Source: Sphingobacterium bovisgrunnientis (GTDB lineage: Bacteria > Bacteroidota > Bacteroidia > Sphingobacteriales > Sphingobacteriaceae). Taken from it: DNA of 64,000 nt. Positions within the stretch are counted from its first letter, which is position 1; each line of letters opens with the position of its first letter. Of this stretch, positions 49,901-57,458 are shown piece by piece. The position numbers were made by a program, and so were the translations under genes. The stretch is taken from positions 1 through 64,000 of the forward strand of contig NZ_WUQY01000001.1 of NCBI RefSeq assembly GCF_009829085.1. The letters run 5' to 3'. Under the pieces are notes generated by a model that did no database searches, was not told where the DNA came from, and saw nothing but the letters and a program-made list of their open reading frames with translations.

Positions 49901-49967
49901 TTTTTAGTTGTGAATGTAAGAATAGAATGCCTATTTTTAATTCTACATCTAACCAAAATTGTGAACC

Positions 49968-50831
49968 ATGAAAGCGCTGCATTATAATTTGAACATCCCG
50001 AATGATCGAACTATAGTTGTTCAGGATGAAATTTTGGATTCATTTTACCCACATTTTCATAGGCATCCGGAGTATCAACTGGTTTGGGTTGCAGAAGGTA
50101 GTGGAGAATTAATCGTTGATGATAATATGCACAAATTTGAGAGCGGAGAAGTTTTCCTAATTGGTGCGAATCAACCGCATGTTTTCAAAGGATCTAAATT
50201 ACCATTACACGTACGTACGATATCCGTATTTTTTAATTTGAAAGGTGCACTAGAATATATTTTTAACCTTCCAGAATTAAAAACTTTACATACTTTTCTA
50301 ACAAATTTTAATCAAGGATTTCGTGTTCCCAAAGAATATTTGAATGCTGTTTGTGAACGTATAGAAATTTTGAAGGATTCTGATGGTGCGGATCGAGTAA
50401 TCAATTTTATTCACCTGTTGAAATTATTAAATACAATTTCGAAAAATGTTCTTCCTTTATCAGGAGCAATTATTAAAGAAATAAATGATGTCACATCGAT
50501 TCGTATAGTGAGTGTTTGTAATTATATCAAGCAGAATTTCCGTCAGGATTTACACCTTAATGCTATTGCTGAAAAAGCAAATTTGACACCACAAGCTTTT
50601 TGCCGATATTTTAAAAAATGTACGGGCAAGACTTTTGTTTTCTACCTCAATGAACTACGTGTGAGCGAAGCGTGTAGATTGTTGGTCAGTGAGCGGTACG
50701 ATTGTGTTTCGATGGTAGCTTATAATAGTGGGTTCAATAGCATCACCAATTTTAATCGTGTATTCAGATCCATCACAGGATTACCACCCAAAGAATACGT
50801 AGCGCGATACAATAAATCTATGAATCAATAA
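49968..50831 (+). CDS. AraC-family transcriptional regulator
   Basis: This 287-aa cytoplasmic protein has an N-terminal cupin sensor (FHRHPEYQLVWVAEGSGELIVDDNMHKFESGEVFLIGANQPHVF, residues about 30-75). The C-terminal pair of HTH motifs is at about 185-283 (IAEKANLTPQAFCRYFKKCTGKTF and VAYNSGFNSITNFNRVFRSITGLPPKEY). It precedes the hydroxyproline genes by 106 bp in the same direction, so it is probably their activator. The inducer is unknown; hydroxyproline or a pathway intermediate is the simplest guess. Confidence 0.88.
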   Translation: MKALHYNLNIPNDRTIVVQDEILDSFYPHFHRHPEYQLVWVAEGSGELIVDDNMHKFESGEVFLIGANQPHVFKGSKLPLHVRTISVFFNLKGALEYIFNLPELKTLHTFLTNFNQGFRVPKEYLNAVCERIEILKDSDGADRVINFIHLLKLLNTISKNVLPLSGAIIKEINDVTSIRIVSVCNYIKQNFRQDLHLNAIAEKANLTPQAFCRYFKKCTGKTFVFYLNELRVSEACRLLVSERYDCVSMVAYNSGFNSITNFNRVFRSITGLPPKEYVARYNKSMNQ

Positions 50832-50901
50832 ATGAGTGATATAAGTTAATTATTGGTTATTATATGTCAATTGGTGGTTAGTGTTTGCATAGGTTAATAA
50901 A

Positions 50902-50909
50902 TACTTTTG
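50902..50909 (+). promoter_or_regulatory. Possible -7 promoter element of the hydroxyproline operon
   Basis: TACTTTTG is an exact match to TAnnTTTG. A TTTG (50884-50887) lies only 14 bp upstream, shorter than the usual 19 bp, which may reflect activator dependence. The predicted start is about 20 bp before the first gene. Confidence 0.4.
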
Positions 50910-50937
50910 AAAGTAAGTTATTAATTAAAAAATAGAT

Positions 50938-51861
50938 ATGGCAAATTTGACCTGGGAAGGTATTTATCCCGCAGTTTTAACACCTTTTGATGAAAATTAT
51001 TCAATGGACTTTGACATGTTCGCGAAGAACACGGAGGCGCAGATAGCTGCTGGTGTACACGGTATTATTTTGGCGGGTTCTCTAGGTGAAGCAAGTGTCC
51101 TATCTCAAGAGGAAAAGTATTTATTGCTTGAGAAGACATTAGAAATTGTAGGGGGTAGAATTCCTGTTATTCTTAATCTTACAGAAAACACGACGAAAGA
51201 TGCCGTTGAATTTGCACAGCGTGCTGAGCAGATAGGTGCGGACGGTTTAATGGTGTTACCGCCGATGCGCTACAGACCAGACGATAGAGAGGTCGTAGCA
51301 TATTTCAAAGCTATTGCGCAAAGTACTTCGTTACCTATTCTGGTATATAATAATCCTGTCGATTATGCAACCTACATCACATTAGATATGATGGCAGAAT
51401 TGCTTGAAGAGCCAACCATTCAAGCTGTAAAAGAATCTACGCGTGATTTGGCGAATGTGACTAGATTGAAAAATAGATTTGGGGATCGCCTGAAAGTTTT
51501 AGGAGGAGTAGATACAATTTGTTTGGAATCGTTGATGGTTGGAGCTGATGGTTTGGTGGCTGGTCTTGTGGATGCATTCCCTTACGAAACTATGGCACTT
51601 TACAATTTGGTAAAAGCAGGAGAATACAATAAAGCTGTTGAAATTTATCGTTGGTTTATGCCCTTGTTAGAATTGGATATTCATCCAAAATTAATTCAAT
51701 ATATCAAACTAGCAGCTACGTATGAAGGTCTCTCTACGCCATATACACGCGCACCTCGTTTACCGTTAATAGGTGAAGAAAAAGAAAGAATTGAAAAACT
51801 TATAGAAGATGCTATAGCGGTAAGACCGCAATTAACTGCGTATAATTATGCTACAATCTAA
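50938..51861 (+). CDS. hypD: DHDPS-family pyrroline-4-hydroxy-2-carboxylate deaminase (hydroxyproline pathway)
   Basis: This 307-aa TIM-barrel lyase of the DapA family has its Schiff-base lysine in AVKEST (K165) and a Tyr in VYNNP. The usual GTTGE loop reads AGSLGEAS, arguing against true dihydrodipicolinate synthase. Downstream genes encode the semialdehyde dehydrogenase, the hydroxyproline epimerase and the D-amino acid oxidoreductase. The fitting reaction is therefore deamination and dehydration of 1-pyrroline-4-hydroxy-2-carboxylate to 2-ketoglutarate semialdehyde. The gene end overlaps the next start by 14 bp. Confidence 0.88.
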   Translation: MANLTWEGIYPAVLTPFDENYSMDFDMFAKNTEAQIAAGVHGIILAGSLGEASVLSQEEKYLLLEKTLEIVGGRIPVILNLTENTTKDAVEFAQRAEQIGADGLMVLPPMRYRPDDREVVAYFKAIAQSTSLPILVYNNPVDYATYITLDMMAELLEEPTIQAVKESTRDLANVTRLKNRFGDRLKVLGGVDTICLESLMVGADGLVAGLVDAFPYETMALYNLVKAGEYNKAVEIYRWFMPLLELDIHPKLIQYIKLAATYEGLSTPYTRAPRLPLIGEEKERIEKLIEDAIAVRPQLTAYNYATI

Positions 51862-53299
51862 CCTAACAGAACTTGATGCTTTAGTAGCTAATGCTGTAGA
51901 TGGCTATAAATATCTACAGCATTTGTCTCGAAAAGATCGAGCTGAATTAATGTATTCTATAGCTGCAGCGATAGAAGCTTTGGGTGATGAACTTATTCAA
52001 ACGGCGCATAAAGAAACCAATCTGCCTTTGGCAAGATTGAACGGGGAGAAAGCCCGAGCAATCCTGCAATGGCGACTTTATGCAGATGTAACTGCTTCGG
52101 GTACGTTATTGGATGTGCGTATAGACAATGGTGAAGGAAAAAATGATATTCGAAAATACAATGTGGGATTAGGACCTGTTGTTGTTTTTGGTGCGTCAAA
52201 TTTTCCTTTTGCTTTTTCTACGGCTGGTGGAGACACCGCAAGTGCGATTGGTGCAGGTTGTTCTGTTATTTACAAAGAACATTCAGCGCATCCTCGTACC
52301 TCGCGCATTATGGCGAAAGCCATATATGACGGTTTAAAAGAATTTGGTGCTCCTAATACTGTGTTTGGTTATACTTCAGGTGGTTCGCATGAAGTGGGAC
52401 AGGGTTTAGTCGCTCATCCCACTGTAAAAGCTGTAGCTTTCACGGGGTCTTTCCAAGGTGGTATGGCTTTATTCAAAATCGGAGCAAATAGACCAGAGCC
52501 TATTCCTGTCTTCGCAGAGATGGGAAGTTTAAATCCAGTAATAGCATTGCCACAATATCTACAATCGAACACAGCGACCTTCGCAAGAGAATACATTGCT
52601 TCCTTGACTATGGGATGTGGTCAATTTTGCACCAATCCAGGACTTCTATTCGTATTGAAGAATAAGGATTCTGAAAATTTAAAACATGCTTTAAAAGAAG
52701 AATTAGCTTCAGCGACAGTGAGTCATATGCTGCATGCGGGGATTCGTAAATCGTATGATGCCGCCATTACACTGTTGAATGCTACACATGAAGCAGATAT
52801 TGTTGGGCAGTCTATTTTAGATGCTGAATTTCCGTCAGCGGTAATGTATACAGTTTCAGCAACTGATTTTGTAAAGCACAGACATTTGCAAGAAGAAGTT
52901 TTTGGTCCATGTGGCATCCTCGTGGAATGTGATTCTATCCAAGAAATGGAAGAAACTATCTCCCCATTGGGTGGTCAATTAACAATCACTTTTGCTGCAA
53001 CAAAAGAAGATGTCTTGGGATATTCAACTTTAGTTGATTTGGTAAAAGATAAATGTGGCAGATTGCTGTTTAACGGAATGCCAACAGGTGTGGAAGTGGT
53101 GTACGGGATGCAGCATGGAGGGGTGTTTCCTTCTAGCACAGATAGCCGATTTACGTCCGTAGGTCCAGACGCGATGAAAAGGTTTTTGAGACCTTTAAGT
53201 TTCCAAAATTGGCCTGATGTACTGTTGCCAGCCGAGCTTCAAAATGCTAATCCAACAAACATTGAAAGAATCGTAAATAACAAACGCATTTTACCTTAA
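51848..53299 (+). CDS. hypH: 2-ketoglutarate semialdehyde dehydrogenase
   Basis: This 483-aa NAD(P)-dependent aldehyde dehydrogenase has its catalytic Cys in MGCGQFCTNPG (C261), the Rossmann-site GPVVVFGASNFPFAFS, VAFTGSFQGG and the general-base Glu in VFAEMGSLNP. The FCTNPG context and TSVGP-like ending are those of ketoglutarate semialdehyde dehydrogenases. It converts the last intermediate of hydroxyproline breakdown to 2-ketoglutarate for the TCA cycle. It overlaps hypD by 14 bp and leads the epimerase by 3 bp. Confidence 0.9.
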   Translation: MLQSNLTELDALVANAVDGYKYLQHLSRKDRAELMYSIAAAIEALGDELIQTAHKETNLPLARLNGEKARAILQWRLYADVTASGTLLDVRIDNGEGKNDIRKYNVGLGPVVVFGASNFPFAFSTAGGDTASAIGAGCSVIYKEHSAHPRTSRIMAKAIYDGLKEFGAPNTVFGYTSGGSHEVGQGLVAHPTVKAVAFTGSFQGGMALFKIGANRPEPIPVFAEMGSLNPVIALPQYLQSNTATFAREYIASLTMGCGQFCTNPGLLFVLKNKDSENLKHALKEELASATVSHMLHAGIRKSYDAAITLLNATHEADIVGQSILDAEFPSAVMYTVSATDFVKHRHLQEEVFGPCGILVECDSIQEMEETISPLGGQLTITFAATKEDVLGYSTLVDLVKDKCGRLLFNGMPTGVEVVYGMQHGGVFPSSTDSRFTSVGPDAMKRFLRPLSFQNWPDVLLPAELQNANPTNIERIVNNKRILP

Positions 53300-53302
53300 T
53301 TT

Positions 53303-54301
53303 ATGAAGAAGACTTTTTTTTGTATCGATTCACACACGTGTGGTTGTCCAGTTCGCTTAGTTGCGGGTGGTGGTCCTTTTTTAAATGGAAATAGTATGAT
53401 GGAGCGTAGGCTACATTTTATGCAAGAATACGATTGGATACGACTTGGGCTGATGTTCGAACCGCGTGGGCATGATATGATGAGTGGGAGTATTTTATAC
53501 CCACCTATTGATGATCAAAATGATGTTGGCGTACTGTATATCGAAACAAGTGGTTGTCTACCGATGTGTGGACATGGGACGATTGGGACGGTAACTATAG
53601 CTATTGAAGAAGGCTTAGTAAAGCCCAAAGTACCGGGCAAATTACGTTTAGAAACACCAGCTGGGCTTGTTTTAGTGGATTATAAGCAAGAAGGTGAAAA
53701 AGTGACTTCCGTAAAATTGACCAATGTGAAATCTTTCCTTTACAAAGAGGCTTTGCTTGTGAATTGCCCTGATCTGGGAGATATTTATGTGGATGTAGCC
53801 TATGGCGGAAATTTTTATGGCATCATCGATCCACAGCCAAATTTTAGAGATATTTCTGATTTTACAGCCGCTCAATTGATTCATTATGGCAAGATTATTC
53901 GTCGCTTGTTGAATGAGAAATATGAATTTATTCATCCAGAGGACCCAAATATTCACGGTTTGAGTCATATACAGTGGACAGGCAAGCCAACAAAAAGTAA
54001 TTCTTCGGGTCGCAATGCCGTCCTTGTTGGCGAAAATGCATTGGATCGTTCACCTTGCGGAACAGGAACATCTGCGCGTATGGCACAGTGGTTTGCCAAA
54101 GGCAAATTGAAAGCAGGTGAAGAATTTATACATGAAAGTTACATCGGTTCACAATTTACAGGAAAAGTAGAAGCCGTGACAGAGGTGAATGGACAGTCGG
54201 CAATTATTCCTTCGGTAGAAGGATGGGCTAGAATCACAGGCTATAATACCATTTTTATTGATGATCAAGATCCTTACAAAGAAGGTTTTCAAGTTATATA
54301 A
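53303..54301 (+). CDS. hypRE: 4-hydroxyproline epimerase
   Basis: This 332-aa proline-racemase-family protein converts trans-4-hydroxy-L-proline to cis-4-hydroxy-D-proline. Both catalytic cysteines are present, C89 in PMCGHGTIG and C252 in RSPCGTGTSARMA. This marks an epimerase/racemase rather than the Thr-containing dehydratase branch. The N-terminal IDSHTCGCPVRLVAGGGP is the hydroxyproline-epimerase type. No signal peptide is seen, so it acts in the cytoplasm on imported hydroxyproline. Confidence 0.93.
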   Translation: MKKTFFCIDSHTCGCPVRLVAGGGPFLNGNSMMERRLHFMQEYDWIRLGLMFEPRGHDMMSGSILYPPIDDQNDVGVLYIETSGCLPMCGHGTIGTVTIAIEEGLVKPKVPGKLRLETPAGLVLVDYKQEGEKVTSVKLTNVKSFLYKEALLVNCPDLGDIYVDVAYGGNFYGIIDPQPNFRDISDFTAAQLIHYGKIIRRLLNEKYEFIHPEDPNIHGLSHIQWTGKPTKSNSSGRNAVLVGENALDRSPCGTGTSARMAQWFAKGKLKAGEEFIHESYIGSQFTGKVEAVTEVNGQSAIIPSVEGWARITGYNTIFIDDQDPYKEGFQVI

Positions 54302-54322
54302 CAGCAATTAGATTTTTTTAGA

Positions 54323-55576
54323 ATGAATAAAGGTACCGTAGTCATTGTTGGAGCCGGAATTGCAGGATTGTCGACTGCATATTATTTAAGCAATGACGGA
54401 TGGAATGTGCAGATTATTGAACAAAATACGCTAGATAACAATTGTTCGTATGGCAATGCGGGGATGATCGTACCAAGCCATTTTACGCCTATGGCTTCAC
54501 CTGGCATGATTTCTCAGGGTATTCGTTGGATGTTTGATAAGAAAAGTCCTTTTTATGTTCGTCCTTCATTAAGTTGGAGTTTGATGGATTGGGGGCTAAA
54601 GTTCATGAAATACACTAACAAAAATCATGTGGACACCCATGCGGAGCCTTTGCGTGATTTGAATGTATATAGCAGCAAACTTTATGATAATTTAAGTCAA
54701 GATGCTGCTTTTGATTTTGAATTAAATCAAAATGGAATTATGATGCTTTACAAAACCAAAGCGGTAGAGCATGAAGAAATAGAATTGGCAAAACGTGCGC
54801 AAGATTTGGGATTGGATGTAGAAATCAAATCAGCGTCGGAAATGCAAGTTTTGGAATCGGATGTGAAATTCGATGTTTTGGGCGGGATACTCTACAAATG
54901 TGATGGAAAGCTAAATCCGATGAAACTCATGCAACAGCTTATTGCTTATTTGAAAGGCAGAGGAGCGATCTTTCACGAGCAAACAAGCGTAAGAGGCTAC
55001 AATATTTCGGGCAAAAAAATAAAAGAAATCATAACAGATAAAGGGAATTTTCAAGCTGATGAATTTGTATTATCGCCGGGGGCATATTTGATGGAGTTAA
55101 CCAATAAACTACAGTTAAAGCTACCGTTGATGCCGGGGAAAGGCTATTCTTTTATGTATACGCCGCCAAGTGATATGAAATTAGAACATGCAGCGCTATT
55201 ATTAGAAGCACGTGTCGCGGTCACACCTATGAATGGAAAGATACGATTTGGAGGAACTATGGAATTAGGTTCTCCAAACAATAAAATATACCAAAATCGG
55301 GTAGAAGGAATTGTGAATTCTATCCCAAGATATTTAACTAATCTGGATGTAGAATATCCAAAGCAAGACATTTGGTATGGCTATCGACCTTGCACGCCTG
55401 ATGGACTTCCATATTTGGGAAGATCAGCCAAATATGAAAACTTAGCAATTGCTGCTGGGGCTGGTATGATGGGATTAAGTTTGGGGCCAGCAATGGGAAA
55501 AGCCATTAGTGATATTTTTTCCAACAGAAAGTTTGAAACGAATATTACCTTATTTAGCCCAGATCGGTTTGGGTAA
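54323..55576 (+). CDS. hypO: FAD-dependent D-hydroxyproline oxidoreductase
   Basis: This 417-aa DAO-fold flavoprotein has the dinucleotide motif VIVGAGIAGLSTAYYLS (about 7-23), CSYGNAGMIVPSHFTPMASPG typical of DadA-like D-amino acid dehydrogenases, and the C-terminal AIAAGAGMMGLSLGPAMG. In this operon it should oxidise cis-4-hydroxy-D-proline to 1-pyrroline-4-hydroxy-2-carboxylate, using the respiratory chain or oxygen as acceptor. General D-amino acid use is an alternative. The exported peptidase gene follows 26 bp later. Confidence 0.88.
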   Translation: MNKGTVVIVGAGIAGLSTAYYLSNDGWNVQIIEQNTLDNNCSYGNAGMIVPSHFTPMASPGMISQGIRWMFDKKSPFYVRPSLSWSLMDWGLKFMKYTNKNHVDTHAEPLRDLNVYSSKLYDNLSQDAAFDFELNQNGIMMLYKTKAVEHEEIELAKRAQDLGLDVEIKSASEMQVLESDVKFDVLGGILYKCDGKLNPMKLMQQLIAYLKGRGAIFHEQTSVRGYNISGKKIKEIITDKGNFQADEFVLSPGAYLMELTNKLQLKLPLMPGKGYSFMYTPPSDMKLEHAALLLEARVAVTPMNGKIRFGGTMELGSPNNKIYQNRVEGIVNSIPRYLTNLDVEYPKQDIWYGYRPCTPDGLPYLGRSAKYENLAIAAGAGMMGLSLGPAMGKAISDIFSNRKFETNITLFSPDRFG

Positions 55577-55602
55577 TTCAAATAAGAGCATACGCCATTC
55601 AT

Positions 55603-57354
55603 ATGAAACCTACCAAAATAACTGCTTTAATTCTTACCCTGATTTTCACGAACAATGTTGTAATGGCACAGGACTTATATCAACATACGACACCCATTGA
55701 ACCTTTAGTGGTACAGTATGGACACGATCAGCAAGCAATCAATTATTTTTATGGCCCCATGCCCAAAGTTTGGGGTAGTCAACCAGCTGTGGAAGCTCCT
55801 GAGCAAGTTGAGCGGTTAATCGCATTGGACAAGGAGTATCTTCAAAAACTAAAAGACTTTCCTTACGATAAATTAAACACTAATGGTCAAGTCGATTTTA
55901 TTTTGTTGAATCGTAAGGTGAAGTTTGATATGGAAGCTTTGCAAGAGCAATTGAAAACTTATGAACGATTGAAAGATTATATTCCTTTCGATCAAATAAT
56001 CTATGATTTCGAAAGGTTAAGAAGGCGCGGAACGACGGTGAATGGGGAAGAAATTGCTGAAAATTTGCAAAAAGCAATACAACAAATCAAAGAGGCTACA
56101 GAAAAGCTTAATCGTGTAAATTCTATTTCATACTTTGATGTTAATTTCTTGAAAGAGGTTATTGGATCATTGAAGTTGCGATTGACTAGTGCCTTTGATT
56201 TCTATAACGAGTACGAACCTATGTTTACTTGGTGGGTGCCTGTACCATACAAACAATTATCGGAGGAATTGACTACGTATAGTAAATTGATTGTTGAGAA
56301 AAGCGATTGGAAAGTATTTGAGGATGGTAGTAATATTGGGGGGACGCCAATTGGAAAAGCCGCTTTTAATAAGCAACTCAAGGATGAGATGATTGCTCAT
56401 AGCACCGATGATTTGTTGCGATTAGCAGATCAAGAATTCACATGGTGTGAAGCAGAATTGCTGAAAGCCTCGCAAGAAATGGGTTTCGGAAAAGACTGGA
56501 AAACGGCACAAGAGAAAGTTAAAAACACCTATGTCCCAGAAGGTAGACAGCCAGAGCTTATTCTTAAATTATATAACGATGCACAGGATTTTATCCGTAA
56601 ACATGATTTGATGGATATTCCACCGCTAGCGGATGAAACGTGGGGTATGATAATGATGACCGCAGAACGTCAGTTGGTCAATCCTTTCTTTACTGGCGGT
56701 CGCGAAATCAGTATTTCGTATCCCACCAATACGATGACGCAGGAACAGAAGTTGATGAGTATGCGTGGAAACAATCCTTATTTCTCACGTGGAACAGTTC
56801 AACATGAATTAAATCCAGGTCATCATTTACAATATTTCATGAATAGAAGGTATAAGCCTTATCGTGAAAAAGCATTTAATACACCTTTTTGGACAGAAGG
56901 TTGGACATTATATTGGGAATTGATGATGTACGATAAGGGTTTTGCAAAAACTCCAGAAGAACGAATTGGTATGCTATTTTGGCGCATGCATCGTTGTGCG
57001 CGTATTACCTTTAGTATCAAATTTCATTTGGGAGAATGGACGCCACAACAATGTATTGATTATTTGGTAGACCGAGTTGGTTTTGAGCGTGCGAATGCGC
57101 ATGGCGAAATTAAACGTTCTTTTGAAGGTTCATATGGTCCGCTTTACCAATTAGCTTATTTAGTAGGTGGTTTGCAGATGATGGATATTAAAAAAGAAAT
57201 GGTGGATTCGGGCAAAATGACGTATAAGCAATTTCATGATCGAGTGATTAAAGAAAATTATATGCCTATGGAAATGCTAAGAGCTATTTTGACAGATCAA
57301 AAATTAGATCCCAATCACGAGACATCTTGGAAATTTTACCAATTTAAAAATTAA
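55603..57354 (+). CDS. Exported DUF885 peptidase
   Basis: This 583-aa protein has a signal peptide (ending VVMAQ). DUF885 proteins are helical zinc-peptidase-like enzymes. The motif HELNPGHH (H401 to H408) and FWTEGWTLYWELMMYDKG with a downstream Glu provide a plausible metal site. The LYQLAYLVGGLQM segment near the end is characteristic. It lies 26 bp after hypO in the same direction, so it looks like part of the hydroxyproline operon. It probably helps release hydroxyproline-containing peptides outside the cytoplasm. Its specificity is inferred from position only. Confidence 0.8.
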   Translation: MKPTKITALILTLIFTNNVVMAQDLYQHTTPIEPLVVQYGHDQQAINYFYGPMPKVWGSQPAVEAPEQVERLIALDKEYLQKLKDFPYDKLNTNGQVDFILLNRKVKFDMEALQEQLKTYERLKDYIPFDQIIYDFERLRRRGTTVNGEEIAENLQKAIQQIKEATEKLNRVNSISYFDVNFLKEVIGSLKLRLTSAFDFYNEYEPMFTWWVPVPYKQLSEELTTYSKLIVEKSDWKVFEDGSNIGGTPIGKAAFNKQLKDEMIAHSTDDLLRLADQEFTWCEAELLKASQEMGFGKDWKTAQEKVKNTYVPEGRQPELILKLYNDAQDFIRKHDLMDIPPLADETWGMIMMTAERQLVNPFFTGGREISISYPTNTMTQEQKLMSMRGNNPYFSRGTVQHELNPGHHLQYFMNRRYKPYREKAFNTPFWTEGWTLYWELMMYDKGFAKTPEERIGMLFWRMHRCARITFSIKFHLGEWTPQQCIDYLVDRVGFERANAHGEIKRSFEGSYGPLYQLAYLVGGLQMMDIKKEMVDSGKMTYKQFHDRVIKENYMPMEMLRAILTDQKLDPNHETSWKFYQFKN

Positions 57355-57458
57355 ACAGGAGGGGAAGTAGAGAGCGATCATGAGGAATAATGTAAATATG
57401 TTGAAAGTTATCTGACTATAATCAACATTCCTATTTATAACCCTATAAAATCAAAAAC

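Noticed and set aside
50938-51861. Dihydrodipicolinate synthase (dapA) of lysine synthesis
   Set aside because: The GTTGE loop is replaced and the gene overlaps hypH inside a complete hydroxyproline pathway. The deaminase reading is better.
53303-54301. Proline racemase or trans-3-hydroxyproline dehydratase
   Set aside because: Both catalytic Cys are present, which excludes the dehydratase. The neighbouring D-hydroxyproline oxidoreductase, deaminase and semialdehyde dehydrogenase favour 4-hydroxyproline epimerase over proline racemase.
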